From positions 1-53,156 of the forward strand of contig JBMYWA010000006.1 in NCBI GenBank assembly GCA_049606935.1: a stretch of 53,156 nt of DNA. Reading direction: 5' to 3'. The stretch's first letter is position 1; each line of letters opens with the position of its first letter. The notes below the pieces were generated by a model. That model was not told where the DNA came from. It searched no databases and was given only the letters and a program-made list of their open reading frames with translations. Source of the stretch: CAJXZP01 sp049606935 (lineage in GTDB: Bacteria; Bacteroidota; Bacteroidia; Flavobacteriales_G; Salibacteraceae). Made by a program: the position numbers and the translations under genes. This document shows positions 42,770 through 52,434 of this stretch, piece by piece.

Positions 42770-43633
42770 TTAGTATTTTCTAAACGGCAAATCTCCAAAA
42801 ACAATGTTAAATCGTTCTTTAAAAGTTAAATTGGGTTGTTTTACTTCTCTCCAAATCACAATAAATTCATGCATACCAATAACCCAAGGGTTTTCAGACT
42901 CAATATTATTTGGAATCCCAAACTCAATTTCCTCATCTGTTTGGGCATAAGTTCCAAAAAGCTTATCCCAAAATATAAATACTCCTCCCAAATTTTTGTT
43001 TAATAACTCCGGTTTAACACTGTGATGAACCGCATGATTTACAGGAGTTTGCATAAATTTCTCTAAAAAACCAAGTTTCCCAATCAATTTGGTATGCACC
43101 CAAAATTGGTAGAAGTACACAATAGAATCTGTAAAGAATACATCTAATGGCTCAAAACCAAATAATGGCATAATTCCCCATAAAGGAAATTTAAATACCT
43201 GTAATAAAAACAATCCTCTTATAGAAACCGTGAAATTATACTCTTTAGAATTATGATGCGCTACATGAAGAGCCCAGAAAAAACGACTTTTATGTGCTAT
43301 CCAGTGAAATACATAAAACATAAAATCGTTTAGCAAAAACAAAAGACTCCAATAAATGGCTGTCAAATACCATGTTTCCTTTGAGAAAGTAAAAAGTCTA
43401 TGTTCGTATAAAAAATCGAACATAATAAACACCCCTCCTTTAACCGAAGCAATAGAAATAAATGTGAGTACAGCCAAAAACATATTGTTAAGCGTATCCT
43501 TTGTAGAGTACAGCTTAACCGTTCTAAAAGAAGAAATAATCATCTCTCCTAAAATGAAGGTCACAAAAAACACTATCATTATCAATTGATCAGGTCGTGC
43601 TGCTTGGCCTTTAATAATTTCGAGTATGGTCAT
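42770..43633 (-). CDS. Sterol desaturase/fatty acid hydroxylase family membrane enzyme
   Basis: The 287-residue protein has several membrane segments and the three His clusters of the FA_hydroxylase fold: VFHWIAHK, LHVAHHNS and HAVHHSV. These bind a diiron centre that oxidises lipids or carotenoids with O2. Bacteroidota members act on sphingolipids, hopanoids or carotenoids; which one cannot be told. A methyltransferase gene follows 9 bases later. Confidence 0.88.
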   Translation of the reverse strand: MTILEIIKGQAARPDQLIMIVFFVTFILGEMIISSFRTVKLYSTKDTLNNMFLAVLTFISIASVKGGVFIMFDFLYEHRLFTFSKETWYLTAIYWSLLFLLNDFMFYVFHWIAHKSRFFWALHVAHHNSKEYNFTVSIRGLFLLQVFKFPLWGIMPLFGFEPLDVFFTDSIVYFYQFWVHTKLIGKLGFLEKFMQTPVNHAVHHSVKPELLNKNLGGVFIFWDKLFGTYAQTDEEIEFGIPNNIESENPWVIGMHEFIVIWREVKQPNLTFKERFNIVFGDLPFRKY

Positions 43634-43724
43634 TCCATAAATATCAGGTTAACAAATGTAAAAAAACCGCTACTTTTACAATTGAAAGAACAGTAAATTT
43701 TAATACCAAACCACAGAAAAAACT

Positions 43725-44528
43725 ATGCATCCAATTTTGTTCAAATTTGAGACTCCTCCATTTTTATTAGGTTTTTTACCAAATGAAATAATCATTTACT
43801 CCTATGGCGCATTAATTCTAATTGGGGTGATTTTTGCATTTCTCTTTTTACGAAAAAATGCGTTCAAAGAATTTGGTTTAAGCGAAGAAGATTCTCAATC
43901 ATTATTAATGGGCTTAATAATCATGTCTGTAGTTGGAGGTAAGTTTTTTATGATTTTTGAGGATTTAAACTATTATTTAACTAATCCCTCTGCCCTAATT
44001 AGTAATTCTGGATTCGTATTTTATGGATCCTTAATTTTCTCCATGGGATTTATTTACTGGTTTATAAAAAAGCATAAACTACCCACTTGGGAATTTTTAG
44101 ATTTAATTGCTTTCGTAACCGTAATTGTTCATTTTTTTGGAAGGTTGGGCTGCTTTTTTGCAGGTTGTTGCCATGGAACTGAAACTCATGGACTTTTATC
44201 CGTAACCTTTACCAATGCAGCTAGTCAAGCCGAACCCTTAAATACACCGTTACACCCTACCCAGTTATACAGTTCTTTTATGCTTCTAGGTATTTTTATG
44301 ATTTTAACTTGGGTAAAAAGCAAAAAGCAATTTAGTGGTCAGTTATTTTTATTGTACTTAATGCTATATTCTGCGGGGAGATCAGTGATTGAGGAGTTTA
44401 GAGGAGACGAGGCAAGAGGCTTCTTGTTTGATGGCTGGTATTCAAATAGCCAGTTTATTTCAACGTTGATAATAACATTTGCAATTATTAGCTATTACCT
44501 ATTAAAACGGAAACCCATTAAGAATTAA
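43725..44528 (+). CDS. lgt: Prolipoprotein diacylglyceryl transferase
   Basis: The 267-residue inner membrane protein has about seven membrane segments and the Lgt motifs GRLGCFFAGCCHG, TPLHPTQLYSS and GRSVIEEFRGD. It moves diacylglycerol to the lipobox Cys of lipoproteins, several of which are encoded here. It is slightly shorter than E. coli Lgt, as in the Bacteroidota type. Its 3' end overlaps the convergent aroQ gene by 11 bases. Confidence 0.9.
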   Translation: MHPILFKFETPPFLLGFLPNEIIIYSYGALILIGVIFAFLFLRKNAFKEFGLSEEDSQSLLMGLIIMSVVGGKFFMIFEDLNYYLTNPSALISNSGFVFYGSLIFSMGFIYWFIKKHKLPTWEFLDLIAFVTVIVHFFGRLGCFFAGCCHGTETHGLLSVTFTNAASQAEPLNTPLHPTQLYSSFMLLGIFMILTWVKSKKQFSGQLFLLYLMLYSAGRSVIEEFRGDEARGFLFDGWYSNSQFISTLIITFAIISYYLLKRKPIKN

Positions 44529-44934
44529 GAAAATACGAAACCCCCTCCTGATAACCTTTTAATCCTTTACCCGAAATAGTTTTTACACACCCTTGAGAAG
44601 AAAGTAAAACCTTTCTAAATGATTCTCTTTGGCTAACATCACTAATGTGAACCTCAACAACCAAAGTATTAATACCTTTAATGGCATCCAATAAAACTAC
44701 AGATGTATGCGCCAATCCCCCTGGATTCATTACAATGCCATCCCAGCAATCTTCATGTAATTTATCAATAATTAGACCCTCATGATTACTTTGAAAGTAG
44801 GTAAACTCTACCTGAGGAAATTCAATCTTTAATTCCGCCAAAAACTCCTCAAAACTTTTGCTTCCATAAATTTCAGGCTCTCTCTTTCCAAGTAGATTTA
44901 AATTGGGTCCGTTTAATATTAAAATTTTCTTCAT
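44518..44934 (-). CDS. aroQ: Type II 3-dehydroquinate dehydratase
   Basis: The 138-residue enzyme has the family motifs LNGPNLNLLGKREPEIYG (Tyr catalytic), QSNHEGLIID, NPGGLAHTSV (catalytic His) and VEVHISDVSQRESFR. It removes water from 3-dehydroquinate in the shikimate pathway. It starts 1 base after the WYL regulator gene, so both are likely one transcript. Confidence 0.95.
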   Translation of the reverse strand: MKKILILNGPNLNLLGKREPEIYGSKSFEEFLAELKIEFPQVEFTYFQSNHEGLIIDKLHEDCWDGIVMNPGGLAHTSVVLLDAIKGINTLVVEVHISDVSQRESFRKVLLSSQGCVKTISGKGLKGYQEGVSYFLNS

Positions 44935-44935
44935 C

Positions 44936-45940
44936 TTATGAATAATGTTTTACGGCATCTAAATGGTGTTTTTTTAACTCCGTAATCAAGTTTTCTGGCT
45001 CAATTACTTTAACCTCACTACCCCATCCACTAAGAAGTTGTAATAATTCAAACGTAATAATTAATTCCAATTCCACTATTCCGCCATCCTTCGTAATTTC
45101 AATATTTTGAGACGAATGGATAGGCTGTGAATCGAGGTATTGGATAAGAACTTTATTGCACTCCAGTATTATTTTCTCTGGTTTAATATTGGGGTTTGCA
45201 GTGATTCCTATTGAATTTTTAAAAAATTCTTCGGCAACAAAATTCGGAAGTCTTCTAAATTCTGTATTAGTAATCTTTACCTCTAACATACGTTCTAATC
45301 CAAATACCTTATAAATATCTGCACCAGACTCCATCCCAATTAAATACCACCGGTTTTTATGCTCCTTTAGTAGATATGGCTCCACGGTTCTGTCAGAAAT
45401 TGTGTCCGATTTAAAACTCTGGTAATTAAACTTAATTAAAGTTTTTTTACGGATACTATTTAAAATAGGCGCTAAATGCTCATTACCTGACACAGTTGGG
45501 ATGTTTTCAAACTGAATAAATTGAGTTTCACTTGGCCCATCAGCAGAGGTTAAATTTACTTTATCTAAAACCTTTTCAATGGCATTTTCATAATCTTTAA
45601 AAATAGCTACATTTTTAAACTGCGTCAAAATATTTGTAGCAAATTGAACGGCTTCAATTTCATCCTCATTTAATGGTACTTTATCTATGCTGTACTCTAA
45701 GTTCGAGTAATAATATCCTCTATGCGTTCTACTGAATTCAATAGGCGCAAAATACCCTAAGGCTTCATCATTTTTCATGGCACGAATATCTTTTTCAATA
45801 CTCGACTTAGAAATTGGCTTCAATAAAACATCGCTACATTTATTCATAATATCTTCAACAGAAGGATATGGACGATACTTATTTCTAAGCATTTTATCTA
45901 TGACATGATAACGAATGGTTGCAAACTTATTTGCTGGCAT
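44936..45940 (-). CDS. WYL-domain transcriptional regulator
   Basis: The 334-residue protein has an N-terminal winged helix (NKFATIRYHVIDKML to SSIEKDIRAMK), a middle linker, and a WYL domain (RKKTLIKFNYQSF; KEHKNRWYLIGM) that senses ligands or nucleic acids. Such regulators often act in stress and defence control. It carries a TATATTTG box just upstream of its ATG and sits directly before aroQ, but its target is unknown. Confidence 0.88.
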   Translation of the reverse strand: MPANKFATIRYHVIDKMLRNKYRPYPSVEDIMNKCSDVLLKPISKSSIEKDIRAMKNDEALGYFAPIEFSRTHRGYYYSNLEYSIDKVPLNEDEIEAVQFATNILTQFKNVAIFKDYENAIEKVLDKVNLTSADGPSETQFIQFENIPTVSGNEHLAPILNSIRKKTLIKFNYQSFKSDTISDRTVEPYLLKEHKNRWYLIGMESGADIYKVFGLERMLEVKITNTEFRRLPNFVAEEFFKNSIGITANPNIKPEKIILECNKVLIQYLDSQPIHSSQNIEITKDGGIVELELIITFELLQLLSGWGSEVKVIEPENLITELKKHHLDAVKHYS

Positions 45941-45959
45941 ATATAGCTATTTTATGCAA

Positions 45960-45967
45960 CAAATATA
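45960..45967 (-). promoter_or_regulatory. Candidate -7 box of the WYL-aroQ operon
   Basis: The minus strand reads TATATTTG, an exact match, 19 bases before ATG 45940. Confidence 0.45.
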
Positions 45968-46117
45968 GGTATGGAAATGTTGAAATTAGCTATATACAAC
46001 TTCAATGTTATTAATAGTCAAGCAATTACAAAACACATTCATAAATAACTGAATTTTAATAGTATTAGATTAATCTAAAATAAGATATTTGCGCATCTAA
46101 ATTGAAAAAATATAGAA

Positions 46118-48430
46118 ATGCGGTTATTGATTTTGTTGTTTATGACAACTTTTGGTTTCACTCCATTTATTAAGGCACAAACAGGCTCTATTTCAGGAAC
46201 GGTTAGTTCAAACGGAAGCACTTTAGCTTTTGCAACTGTTCAAATATTAAACACAGATCTACATACCACAACCAATGTAAATGGCATCTTCAAATTTGAG
46301 AACCTACCCAATAATAAATACACTCTAAAAGTTTCAATTGTAGGATTTGAGAACAAAGAAATAACTCAAATTATTAGCGAGCACAAAAACCAAATAGTTT
46401 TACAAATTGAGATGACAGAATCTCAAATTATGCTCGATCAAATGGTAGTTACTGGAACAAAAACATTTAAGCGCAAAACCGAGAGCGCAGTAATTGTAAA
46501 TGTTATTGACTCTAAAACGCTAGAGGCTGTTGAGGCATGTAACCTATCGGAAGGTTTAAAATTTCAACCTGGGCTTCGAGTTGAAACAGATTGCCAAACA
46601 TGTAATTATACACAACTCCGAATGAATGGCTTGGGTGGTGGTTATTCACAAATTTTAATTAATGGGCGTCCTATTTTTAGTCCGCTCACCGGATTGTACG
46701 GGTTAGAACAAATTCCAGCGAATATGGTTGACAAAATTGAAATTGTTCGTGGAGGTGGTTCGGCTCTTTATGGTTCTAGCGCCATTGGAGGCACGGTAAA
46801 CGTTTTAACCAAAATACCGAATGAGAGTGGCTTTTCAATTGGAAACACTTACCAAAACATAAATGGAGGCGCAAACGACAATATTTTTACCGGAAATGCC
46901 ACGGTTTTAACTCACAAAAAAAACGCAGGTGCTAGTTTTTTTGTAAACTCCAGAAAACGGGAGTACTACGATCATAATGAGGATAATTTTTCAGAACTTC
47001 CCCAACTAAACAATACATCATTTGGAACCAACTTATTTTTTCAACCTACCAAAAATCAAAAGTTAGAAGTCAGTTTATCTAATTTAAATGAATACAGATT
47101 TGGAGGAGAAATGGTTAATGTACCCGCTTATTTAACGCAACAGGCAGAGGAAAGAACTCATGATGTAGTGTTAGGAAGCCTTGATTATCAAATAAATTTT
47201 AATAACGACAGTAGTTCTTTTATTATGTATGCCGCTGGTCAAAATACCAAAAGAGACCATTACACCGGTATTTTACCCGATGATAGCCTGGATATACTTG
47301 AACATATAATAAATTCACCTTACGGTTATTCCAACGTTTCTACTTTACAAGGGGGTATGCAAGTCAATCACAAATTCGCTACCCAAAGAGGCTTAAGTAA
47401 TGTTCTAACAGTTGGAGGAGAATATTTAGCCGATGAAGTTTACGATAATATTGAAGCCTATAACTATTTAATAGATCAATACACCACTAATTTTGGAGTT
47501 TTTGCTCAAAGCGATTGGGATGTGACTTCCAATATTAACCTCCTTACTGGAGTTCGAATGGACAAGCACAACATGGTAGATCAACCAATCTTTAGTCCGA
47601 GGGTTTCTTTTTTATACAAACTAAAAACGGCAACGCAATTTCGTTTAACCTGGGGGACCGGATTTAGAGCACCCCAAGCATTTGACTCTGATTTACATAT
47701 TGCTTTTGCGGGTGGTGGAATTTCAAGAATTTCCTTAGCAGATGATTTAATTCAAGAAAGATCTAATAGCTTAAGTGGTTCTGTAAACTATGATTTAAGC
47801 AAAACGAACTACGTGGTAGGCTTTACATTTGAAGGGTTTTATACTCATTTATACGATGCCTTTTACCTTCATCACCTAGGAGAAGATGAATATGGTGAAA
47901 GGTTTGAAAAAAGAAACGGAGATGGAGCCACGGTGCAAGGGGTAACCCTTGAATTAAGAGGAAACCTTAAAAGAAAGTATCAATTAGAGTTAGGAGCAAC
48001 CTTTCAGTCAAGTGTATACGACTCTCCTGTTACCTATGTAGATGAATTAGAACCTAAAGAAGAGTTTTTAAGAACCCCAAATGTCTACGGATATGGAACG
48101 TTTACCTTCAATCCTACTCCCAAAATATCAGGTGCAATTAATACCGTTTATACAGGCCCCATGGAATTAGTTCATTTTGGAGGAGCCCCCGAACAAAGCA
48201 TTGATGAATATAAAACCTCCTCTGACTTCATAGAATTAGGAATAAAATTGGGTTATAAATGGATGTTTAAACCCATTGATAGTGTTTTAGAGTTATTTGC
48301 AGGAATTAAAAACATTACTAACTCCTATCAAACTGATTTTGATACTGGGAAAAACAGAGATAGCAACTACATCTATGGTCCCTCAGCCCCACGAACATTT
48401 TTTGTTGGGTTAAAACTTTATTCCTTGTAA
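46118..48430 (+). CDS. TonB-dependent receptor with a CxxC plug motif
   Basis: The 770-residue receptor has a signal peptide, CarboxypepD_reg-like domain (SISGTVSSNGSTLAFATVQI), then a plug: QMVVTGTKTFKR, ETDCQTCNYTQLRMNGLGG with a C-x-x-C near 157-160, VRGGGSALYGSSAIGGTVNVL, and a C-terminal barrel ending in LKLYSL. The Cys pair in the plug marks a known Bacteroidota subgroup that I link to metal or metal-complex uptake by inference only. It is monocistronic and divergent from the WYL regulator. No siderophore genes nearby. Confidence 0.88.
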   Translation: MRLLILLFMTTFGFTPFIKAQTGSISGTVSSNGSTLAFATVQILNTDLHTTTNVNGIFKFENLPNNKYTLKVSIVGFENKEITQIISEHKNQIVLQIEMTESQIMLDQMVVTGTKTFKRKTESAVIVNVIDSKTLEAVEACNLSEGLKFQPGLRVETDCQTCNYTQLRMNGLGGGYSQILINGRPIFSPLTGLYGLEQIPANMVDKIEIVRGGGSALYGSSAIGGTVNVLTKIPNESGFSIGNTYQNINGGANDNIFTGNATVLTHKKNAGASFFVNSRKREYYDHNEDNFSELPQLNNTSFGTNLFFQPTKNQKLEVSLSNLNEYRFGGEMVNVPAYLTQQAEERTHDVVLGSLDYQINFNNDSSSFIMYAAGQNTKRDHYTGILPDDSLDILEHIINSPYGYSNVSTLQGGMQVNHKFATQRGLSNVLTVGGEYLADEVYDNIEAYNYLIDQYTTNFGVFAQSDWDVTSNINLLTGVRMDKHNMVDQPIFSPRVSFLYKLKTATQFRLTWGTGFRAPQAFDSDLHIAFAGGGISRISLADDLIQERSNSLSGSVNYDLSKTNYVVGFTFEGFYTHLYDAFYLHHLGEDEYGERFEKRNGDGATVQGVTLELRGNLKRKYQLELGATFQSSVYDSPVTYVDELEPKEEFLRTPNVYGYGTFTFNPTPKISGAINTVYTGPMELVHFGGAPEQSIDEYKTSSDFIELGIKLGYKWMFKPIDSVLELFAGIKNITNSYQTDFDTGKNRDSNYIYGPSAPRTFFVGLKLYSL

Positions 48431-48793
48431 TTCTTGAAGAAAAAAAAATCCCTTTTTTTGTCTTGTTTCCAATACTAATAACTGAAAATGCCAAGGTTAT
48501 TATTCTGGGTTATATTAATCTAACTAATTATGCCTGAAAACTCTATGATCTATCTATTGCCTCTAGCCTATGTATCGCTAGTCTAATTAAGGGCGTCCCC
48601 TAAAAAATATTGAATTTAATTGTTGTATTAGATGCAATGGGCTTGATTTCTTTAAAAAAACTACCAATCATTTTTTATTACAAAAAGCCTAATAATTGCC
48701 AATAATTTGAATAATACAATTTATTAGATTTTTCTGTTTTCTGTTGCCCATAAAACACTTCGAAACTTCAATTAATAGTAACCTTCTAATCGT
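48431..48793. other. Intergenic region before the S1-domain gene
   Basis: About 360 bases with no supported gene. It has short inverted repeats (CTAGC/GCTAG near 48570; TTA.GGG/CCC.TAA near 48595) but no terminator-like stem. A TTG-started frame from 48744 into the S1 gene exists but is unlikely. Confidence 0.4.
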
Positions 48794-48801
48794 TATTTTT
48801 G
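48794..48801 (+). promoter_or_regulatory. Candidate -7 box of the S1-domain gene
   Basis: TATTTTTG, an exact match, 17 bases before ATG 48819. It supports 48819 as the start, since the longer frame from TTG 48744 would place the box inside the gene. Confidence 0.5.
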
Positions 48802-48818
48802 CACTCAAATTATTGGGT

Positions 48819-49712
48819 ATGGAATTAGGCGAGTTTAATAAACTTCACATTTTACGATTTAGAAGTAATGGTTGTTATTTAGGTAAATGGGATGGAGATC
48901 CATCTGAAATTACTGATGATGTTGACCCGGCTGAAAACCCTTTTGGAGAAGGTGTGCTACTGCCCCAACGTTATGTTAAAGATGATATGAAACTGGGTGA
49001 CGAAGTCAACGTGTTTTTATATACCGATTCAGAAGACCGTATTGTAGCCACAACAGAGAAACCCAAAATTATTCTACATGAATTTGCACCTCTTCGAGTT
49101 AAATCTGTAACTGCTGTTGGAGCATTTTTAGATTGGGGATTACAAAAAGACCTTTTCGTACCCTACGCAGAACAAGCTAAAAGATTAGAAGAAGGAAATA
49201 CTAATGTGGTGTTTTTGTACTTGGATGCAGAAACCGAACGATTAGTGGGGACCACAAAAATTGATAATGTTTTAGACAATGAAGAATTAATTGTAGAAGA
49301 AAAACAAGAAGTCAAAATATTGGTATATAAAGAAACCCCCTTGGGATTCAAAGCCATCATTAACGATGAGAATGTGGGTCTCCTTTACCGGTCTGAATTA
49401 AACCAAAGAGTGCGTATTGGCGAATACTATACCGCCTACGTGAAAAAAATAAGAGAAGACAACAAAATAGATTTAACTCTCGATATTCAAGGTGCAGAAA
49501 TTATTGAACCTAGCGCGAAGGCTCTATTGATTAAGATTCAAGCGGAACATGGTTTTGTTCCATTTAATGATAAATCTAACCCAGAAGATATTCGTGAGTA
49601 TTTTAAAATGAGTAAAAAGACTTTTAAGAAAGCGGTTGGTTCATTATATAAAGACAGACTAATAGAAATTAAGGAAGATGGTATCCATTTAGTTGTAGAA
49701 GATATAGATTAA
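48819..49712 (+). CDS. cvfB: CvfB/YitL-like S1 RNA-binding protein
   Basis: From ATG 48819 the 297-residue protein reads MELGEFNKLHILRF, with two or more S1-like domains (VKSVTAVGAFLDWGLQKDLFVP and EVKILVYKETPLGFKAII) and a C-terminal winged helix (YFKMSKKTFKKAVGSLYK). This is the CvfB/YitL layout of RNA-binding regulators of virulence and translation. The N-terminal strand alignment fits the family start better than the extra 25 residues from TTG 48744. gpmI follows 19 bases later. Confidence 0.85.
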   Translation: MELGEFNKLHILRFRSNGCYLGKWDGDPSEITDDVDPAENPFGEGVLLPQRYVKDDMKLGDEVNVFLYTDSEDRIVATTEKPKIILHEFAPLRVKSVTAVGAFLDWGLQKDLFVPYAEQAKRLEEGNTNVVFLYLDAETERLVGTTKIDNVLDNEELIVEEKQEVKILVYKETPLGFKAIINDENVGLLYRSELNQRVRIGEYYTAYVKKIREDNKIDLTLDIQGAEIIEPSAKALLIKIQAEHGFVPFNDKSNPEDIREYFKMSKKTFKKAVGSLYKDRLIEIKEDGIHLVVEDID

Positions 49713-49731
49713 ACCTTAATCAATTATAGAC

Positions 49732-51252
49732 ATGAGTAAGAAACTAATTCTAATGATTTTTGATGGCTATGGAATAGCTAAAAACCCTGAAGTATCTGCT
49801 ATAGAAAGTGCAAATACTCCTTTTGTAGATTCCCTTTACACCAATTACCCACACGCTCAACTAGAAGCATCAGGCCTTTTTGTAGGGTTACCAGATGGGC
49901 AGATGGGTAACTCTGAAGTAGGACACATGAACCTGGGTGCTGGACGTGTGGTTTATCAAGATATTGTTAGAATTAATAAAGAAATAACCGAAGGGGAGTT
50001 TAACAAAAATCCTGTGTTAGTAAACGCCTTTGAAACGGCTATTAAAAACAACAAAAAAGTCCATGTAATGGGCTTACTTTCTAATGGAGGAATTCATTCT
50101 CACATCAACCACTTAAAAGCAATATCCTCCTATTCAAAATCATTGAATTTTGAAAATCTTTATCTTCATGCCTTTATGGATGGTAGAGATACCGACCCCA
50201 AAAGTGGCAAAGGTTTTTTGGCTGAAATTGAAGATCACTTTCAAAAAACAACCGGAAAAGTGGCGTCTATCATTGGGCGTTATTACGCTATGGATAGAGA
50301 CAACCGTTGGGAAAGAGTTCAACAAGCGTATCATTTATTGGTAAACGGAAAGGGAGCCGAATTTCGCAGTTCATCAGAAGCTATTCAAGCATCTTATGAT
50401 AGAAATATTACCGATGAATTTGCTCCAGCCTCTGTTATTATGGAAAATGGAAATCCCGTTGCTAAGATTGAGGAAGGTGATGTAATTATTCATTTCAACT
50501 TTAGAAGTGATAGAGCAAGAGAGTTAACTGCGGTTTTAACTCAAGGCATAGAAAATGACTTTGGAATGAAAAAAATTCCATTACAATACAATTGCATGAC
50601 TAACTACGACTCCAATTTCAAAGGGGTAAATGTTTTATATAGAAAAGACAACTTACACAACACTCTAGGCCAGGTAGTTGCCGCAGCTGGCAAAAGTCAA
50701 ATTAGAATTGCTGAAACAGAAAAATACCCACATGTAACCTATTTCTTTAACGGAGGTAGGGAGTTGCCATTCGATAAGGAAAAAAGAATTATGGTTCCTT
50801 CACCAAAGGTAGCAACCTATGATTTGCAACCAGAAATGAGTGCCCATGAAGTTCGTTATTCAATAAATTCAGAATTAAAAAAACAAGAAGTAGATTTTGT
50901 AGTATTGAATTTCGCAAACCCAGACATGGTAGGTCATACAGGCGTTTTTGAAGCAGCTGAAAAAGCGGTAGAAACCGTGGATGAATGCGGAAAATCAGTT
51001 ATTGAATGTGGTCTAAAAAATGGATATGCCACTCTGCTTCTAGCCGACCATGGTAATGTGGACTGTATGCGAAATGAAGATGGAACTCCAAATACCGCAC
51101 ATAGCACACAACCAGTACCTTGGTTTTTCATTGACAACAATTCAAAACCAAAATTGAAAAACGGAAAATTAGCAGATGTAGCACCAACCATATTAAATTA
51201 TCTGGGAATTGATTTACCCGATGAAATGGACGGAGAAATTTTGTTTGAATAA
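49732..51252 (+). CDS. gpmI: Phosphoglycerate mutase, 2,3-bisphosphoglycerate-independent
   Basis: The 506-residue enzyme has the alkaline phosphatase-like core: DGYG with metal Asp 11, QMGNSEVGHMNLGAGR with the phospho-Ser 61, HAFMDGRDTDP, HFNFRSDRAREL, and ADHGNVDCM with later metal His. It exchanges the phosphate of 3- and 2-phosphoglycerate in glycolysis. It lies 19 bases after the S1 gene and may be in one transcript. Confidence 0.95.
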   Translation: MSKKLILMIFDGYGIAKNPEVSAIESANTPFVDSLYTNYPHAQLEASGLFVGLPDGQMGNSEVGHMNLGAGRVVYQDIVRINKEITEGEFNKNPVLVNAFETAIKNNKKVHVMGLLSNGGIHSHINHLKAISSYSKSLNFENLYLHAFMDGRDTDPKSGKGFLAEIEDHFQKTTGKVASIIGRYYAMDRDNRWERVQQAYHLLVNGKGAEFRSSSEAIQASYDRNITDEFAPASVIMENGNPVAKIEEGDVIIHFNFRSDRARELTAVLTQGIENDFGMKKIPLQYNCMTNYDSNFKGVNVLYRKDNLHNTLGQVVAAAGKSQIRIAETEKYPHVTYFFNGGRELPFDKEKRIMVPSPKVATYDLQPEMSAHEVRYSINSELKKQEVDFVVLNFANPDMVGHTGVFEAAEKAVETVDECGKSVIECGLKNGYATLLLADHGNVDCMRNEDGTPNTAHSTQPVPWFFIDNNSKPKLKNGKLADVAPTILNYLGIDLPDEMDGEILFE

Positions 51253-51324
51253 CACCAAAAAAGGCTAATCTCCTAATTATTTGTATTTTGCGTTTGCAAA
51301 TTCGAATCATCAATCAATATTATT

Positions 51325-52326
51325 ATGAAAACTTTAAAATATGTAGGCTTTTCATTGCTTAGCCTATCTCTAATTTTTGTTGCCTTTGGCATGTTTCAAG
51401 ACCAAAAGGTTTCAGTAAGTCGATCCATTGTAGTTAATGCTCCAATTGACAATGTTTTTGATCAATTTAATGATTTAAATAAAAGGCTAGCTTGGTCTCC
51501 TTGGGAAGCTCAAGATAGCACTATGCACACCACAATAGGAGATATTTCCAAAGGTGTGGGAGCAAGTTATTCTTGGACTTCAGAAGAATCTGGAGATGGT
51601 AAAATTTCCTACTCCGAAGTAATTGCTAATCAGTTAATTCAAACCGATTTATTTTTTGGCTCACCCGAAGAAGAACCCGCCCAAGGATTAATTATTTTTA
51701 ATGAAGCTGAAGATGGTGTAAAAGTAACTTGGGAAGTACATATGGACATGGGCAATAATCCGGTAATGAGAATCATGGGACGTTACATGGACGAAATGGT
51801 TGGATCCACTTTTGAAAGCGGTTTAGTTGCTATGAAAGAAATTGTAGAAAATGAAAAACCAATGATTTCAATTCAAACAATAACCGTAGAGTCTATGCCT
51901 TTTATTTCTATAAAAGATTCTTGTGCTACTAGCGAAATGAGTGATAGAATTACTGCCAATTATGCCACCTTAGGCCAATACATGCAAAGCAACGAAATTA
52001 CACCAACAGGATTTCCTCGTATTACTTATCATACATGGAACCCACCTACTCTGGTTGGCTTTGAACAAATGTTTGTAACAAACGAAGAACATATTTCTAC
52101 CAATGAGTCAATTTCCTATGGGATGACTTATGGCGGAAAAGCAATTACAGCTACACATGTTGGTTCATATGAAACTTCTGCCATAGTATGGGAAGCTTTA
52201 GACGCTTATATGGAAGAAAATGGTTTAGAAATGGCTAGTTCTCCATGGGAAGAATATGAAAACTCCCCAAGAGACGAACCAGATCCAAGTAAATTGATTA
52301 CCCACATTTATATGCCGGTTAAATAA
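51325..52326 (+). CDS. SRPBCC plus GyrI-like fusion protein
   Basis: The 333-residue protein has an N-terminal membrane segment, an SRPBCC/polyketide-cyclase-like domain (SIVVNAPIDNVFDQFNDLNKR to EEDGV) and a C-terminal GyrI-like ligand-binding domain (ISIKDSCATSEMSDRITANYATLGQYM; VGSYETSAIVWEALDAYMEENG). The two hydrophobic-pocket domains together suggest small-molecule or lipid binding on the outer face of the inner membrane. No enzyme motif. Monocistronic, terminator at 52346. Confidence 0.82.
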   Translation: MKTLKYVGFSLLSLSLIFVAFGMFQDQKVSVSRSIVVNAPIDNVFDQFNDLNKRLAWSPWEAQDSTMHTTIGDISKGVGASYSWTSEESGDGKISYSEVIANQLIQTDLFFGSPEEEPAQGLIIFNEAEDGVKVTWEVHMDMGNNPVMRIMGRYMDEMVGSTFESGLVAMKEIVENEKPMISIQTITVESMPFISIKDSCATSEMSDRITANYATLGQYMQSNEITPTGFPRITYHTWNPPTLVGFEQMFVTNEEHISTNESISYGMTYGGKAITATHVGSYETSAIVWEALDAYMEENGLEMASSPWEEYENSPRDEPDPSKLITHIYMPVK

Positions 52327-52345
52327 TACGTGTTAAACTAATTTG

Positions 52346-52379
52346 AATGGTCGTTATTTTTTAACGACCATTTTTTTTG
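52346..52379 (+). terminator. Terminator after the SRPBCC/GyrI gene
   Basis: ATGGTCGTTA pairs with TAACGACCAT around a T-rich loop, followed by eight T. Confidence 0.88.
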
Positions 52380-52408
52380 TCAAAAAATCAATAATTGCCA
52401 AGCAAAGT

Positions 52409-52416
52409 TACATTTG
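52409..52416 (+). promoter_or_regulatory. Candidate -7 box of the CPBP gene
   Basis: TACATTTG, an exact match, 18 bases before ATG 52435. A frame from TTG 52414 would start inside it, so 52435 is preferred. Confidence 0.45.
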
Positions 52417-52434
52417 CAGCTAGAAACGAAAAAA

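Noticed and set aside
48560..48610. Short inverted repeats that look like insertion sequence ends
   Set aside because: No transposase, no target duplication and no partner end were found in the gap.
48744..48818. N-terminal extension of the CvfB-like protein
   Set aside because: It would start at TTG and span an exact TATTTTTG promoter box; ATG 48819 fits the family start.
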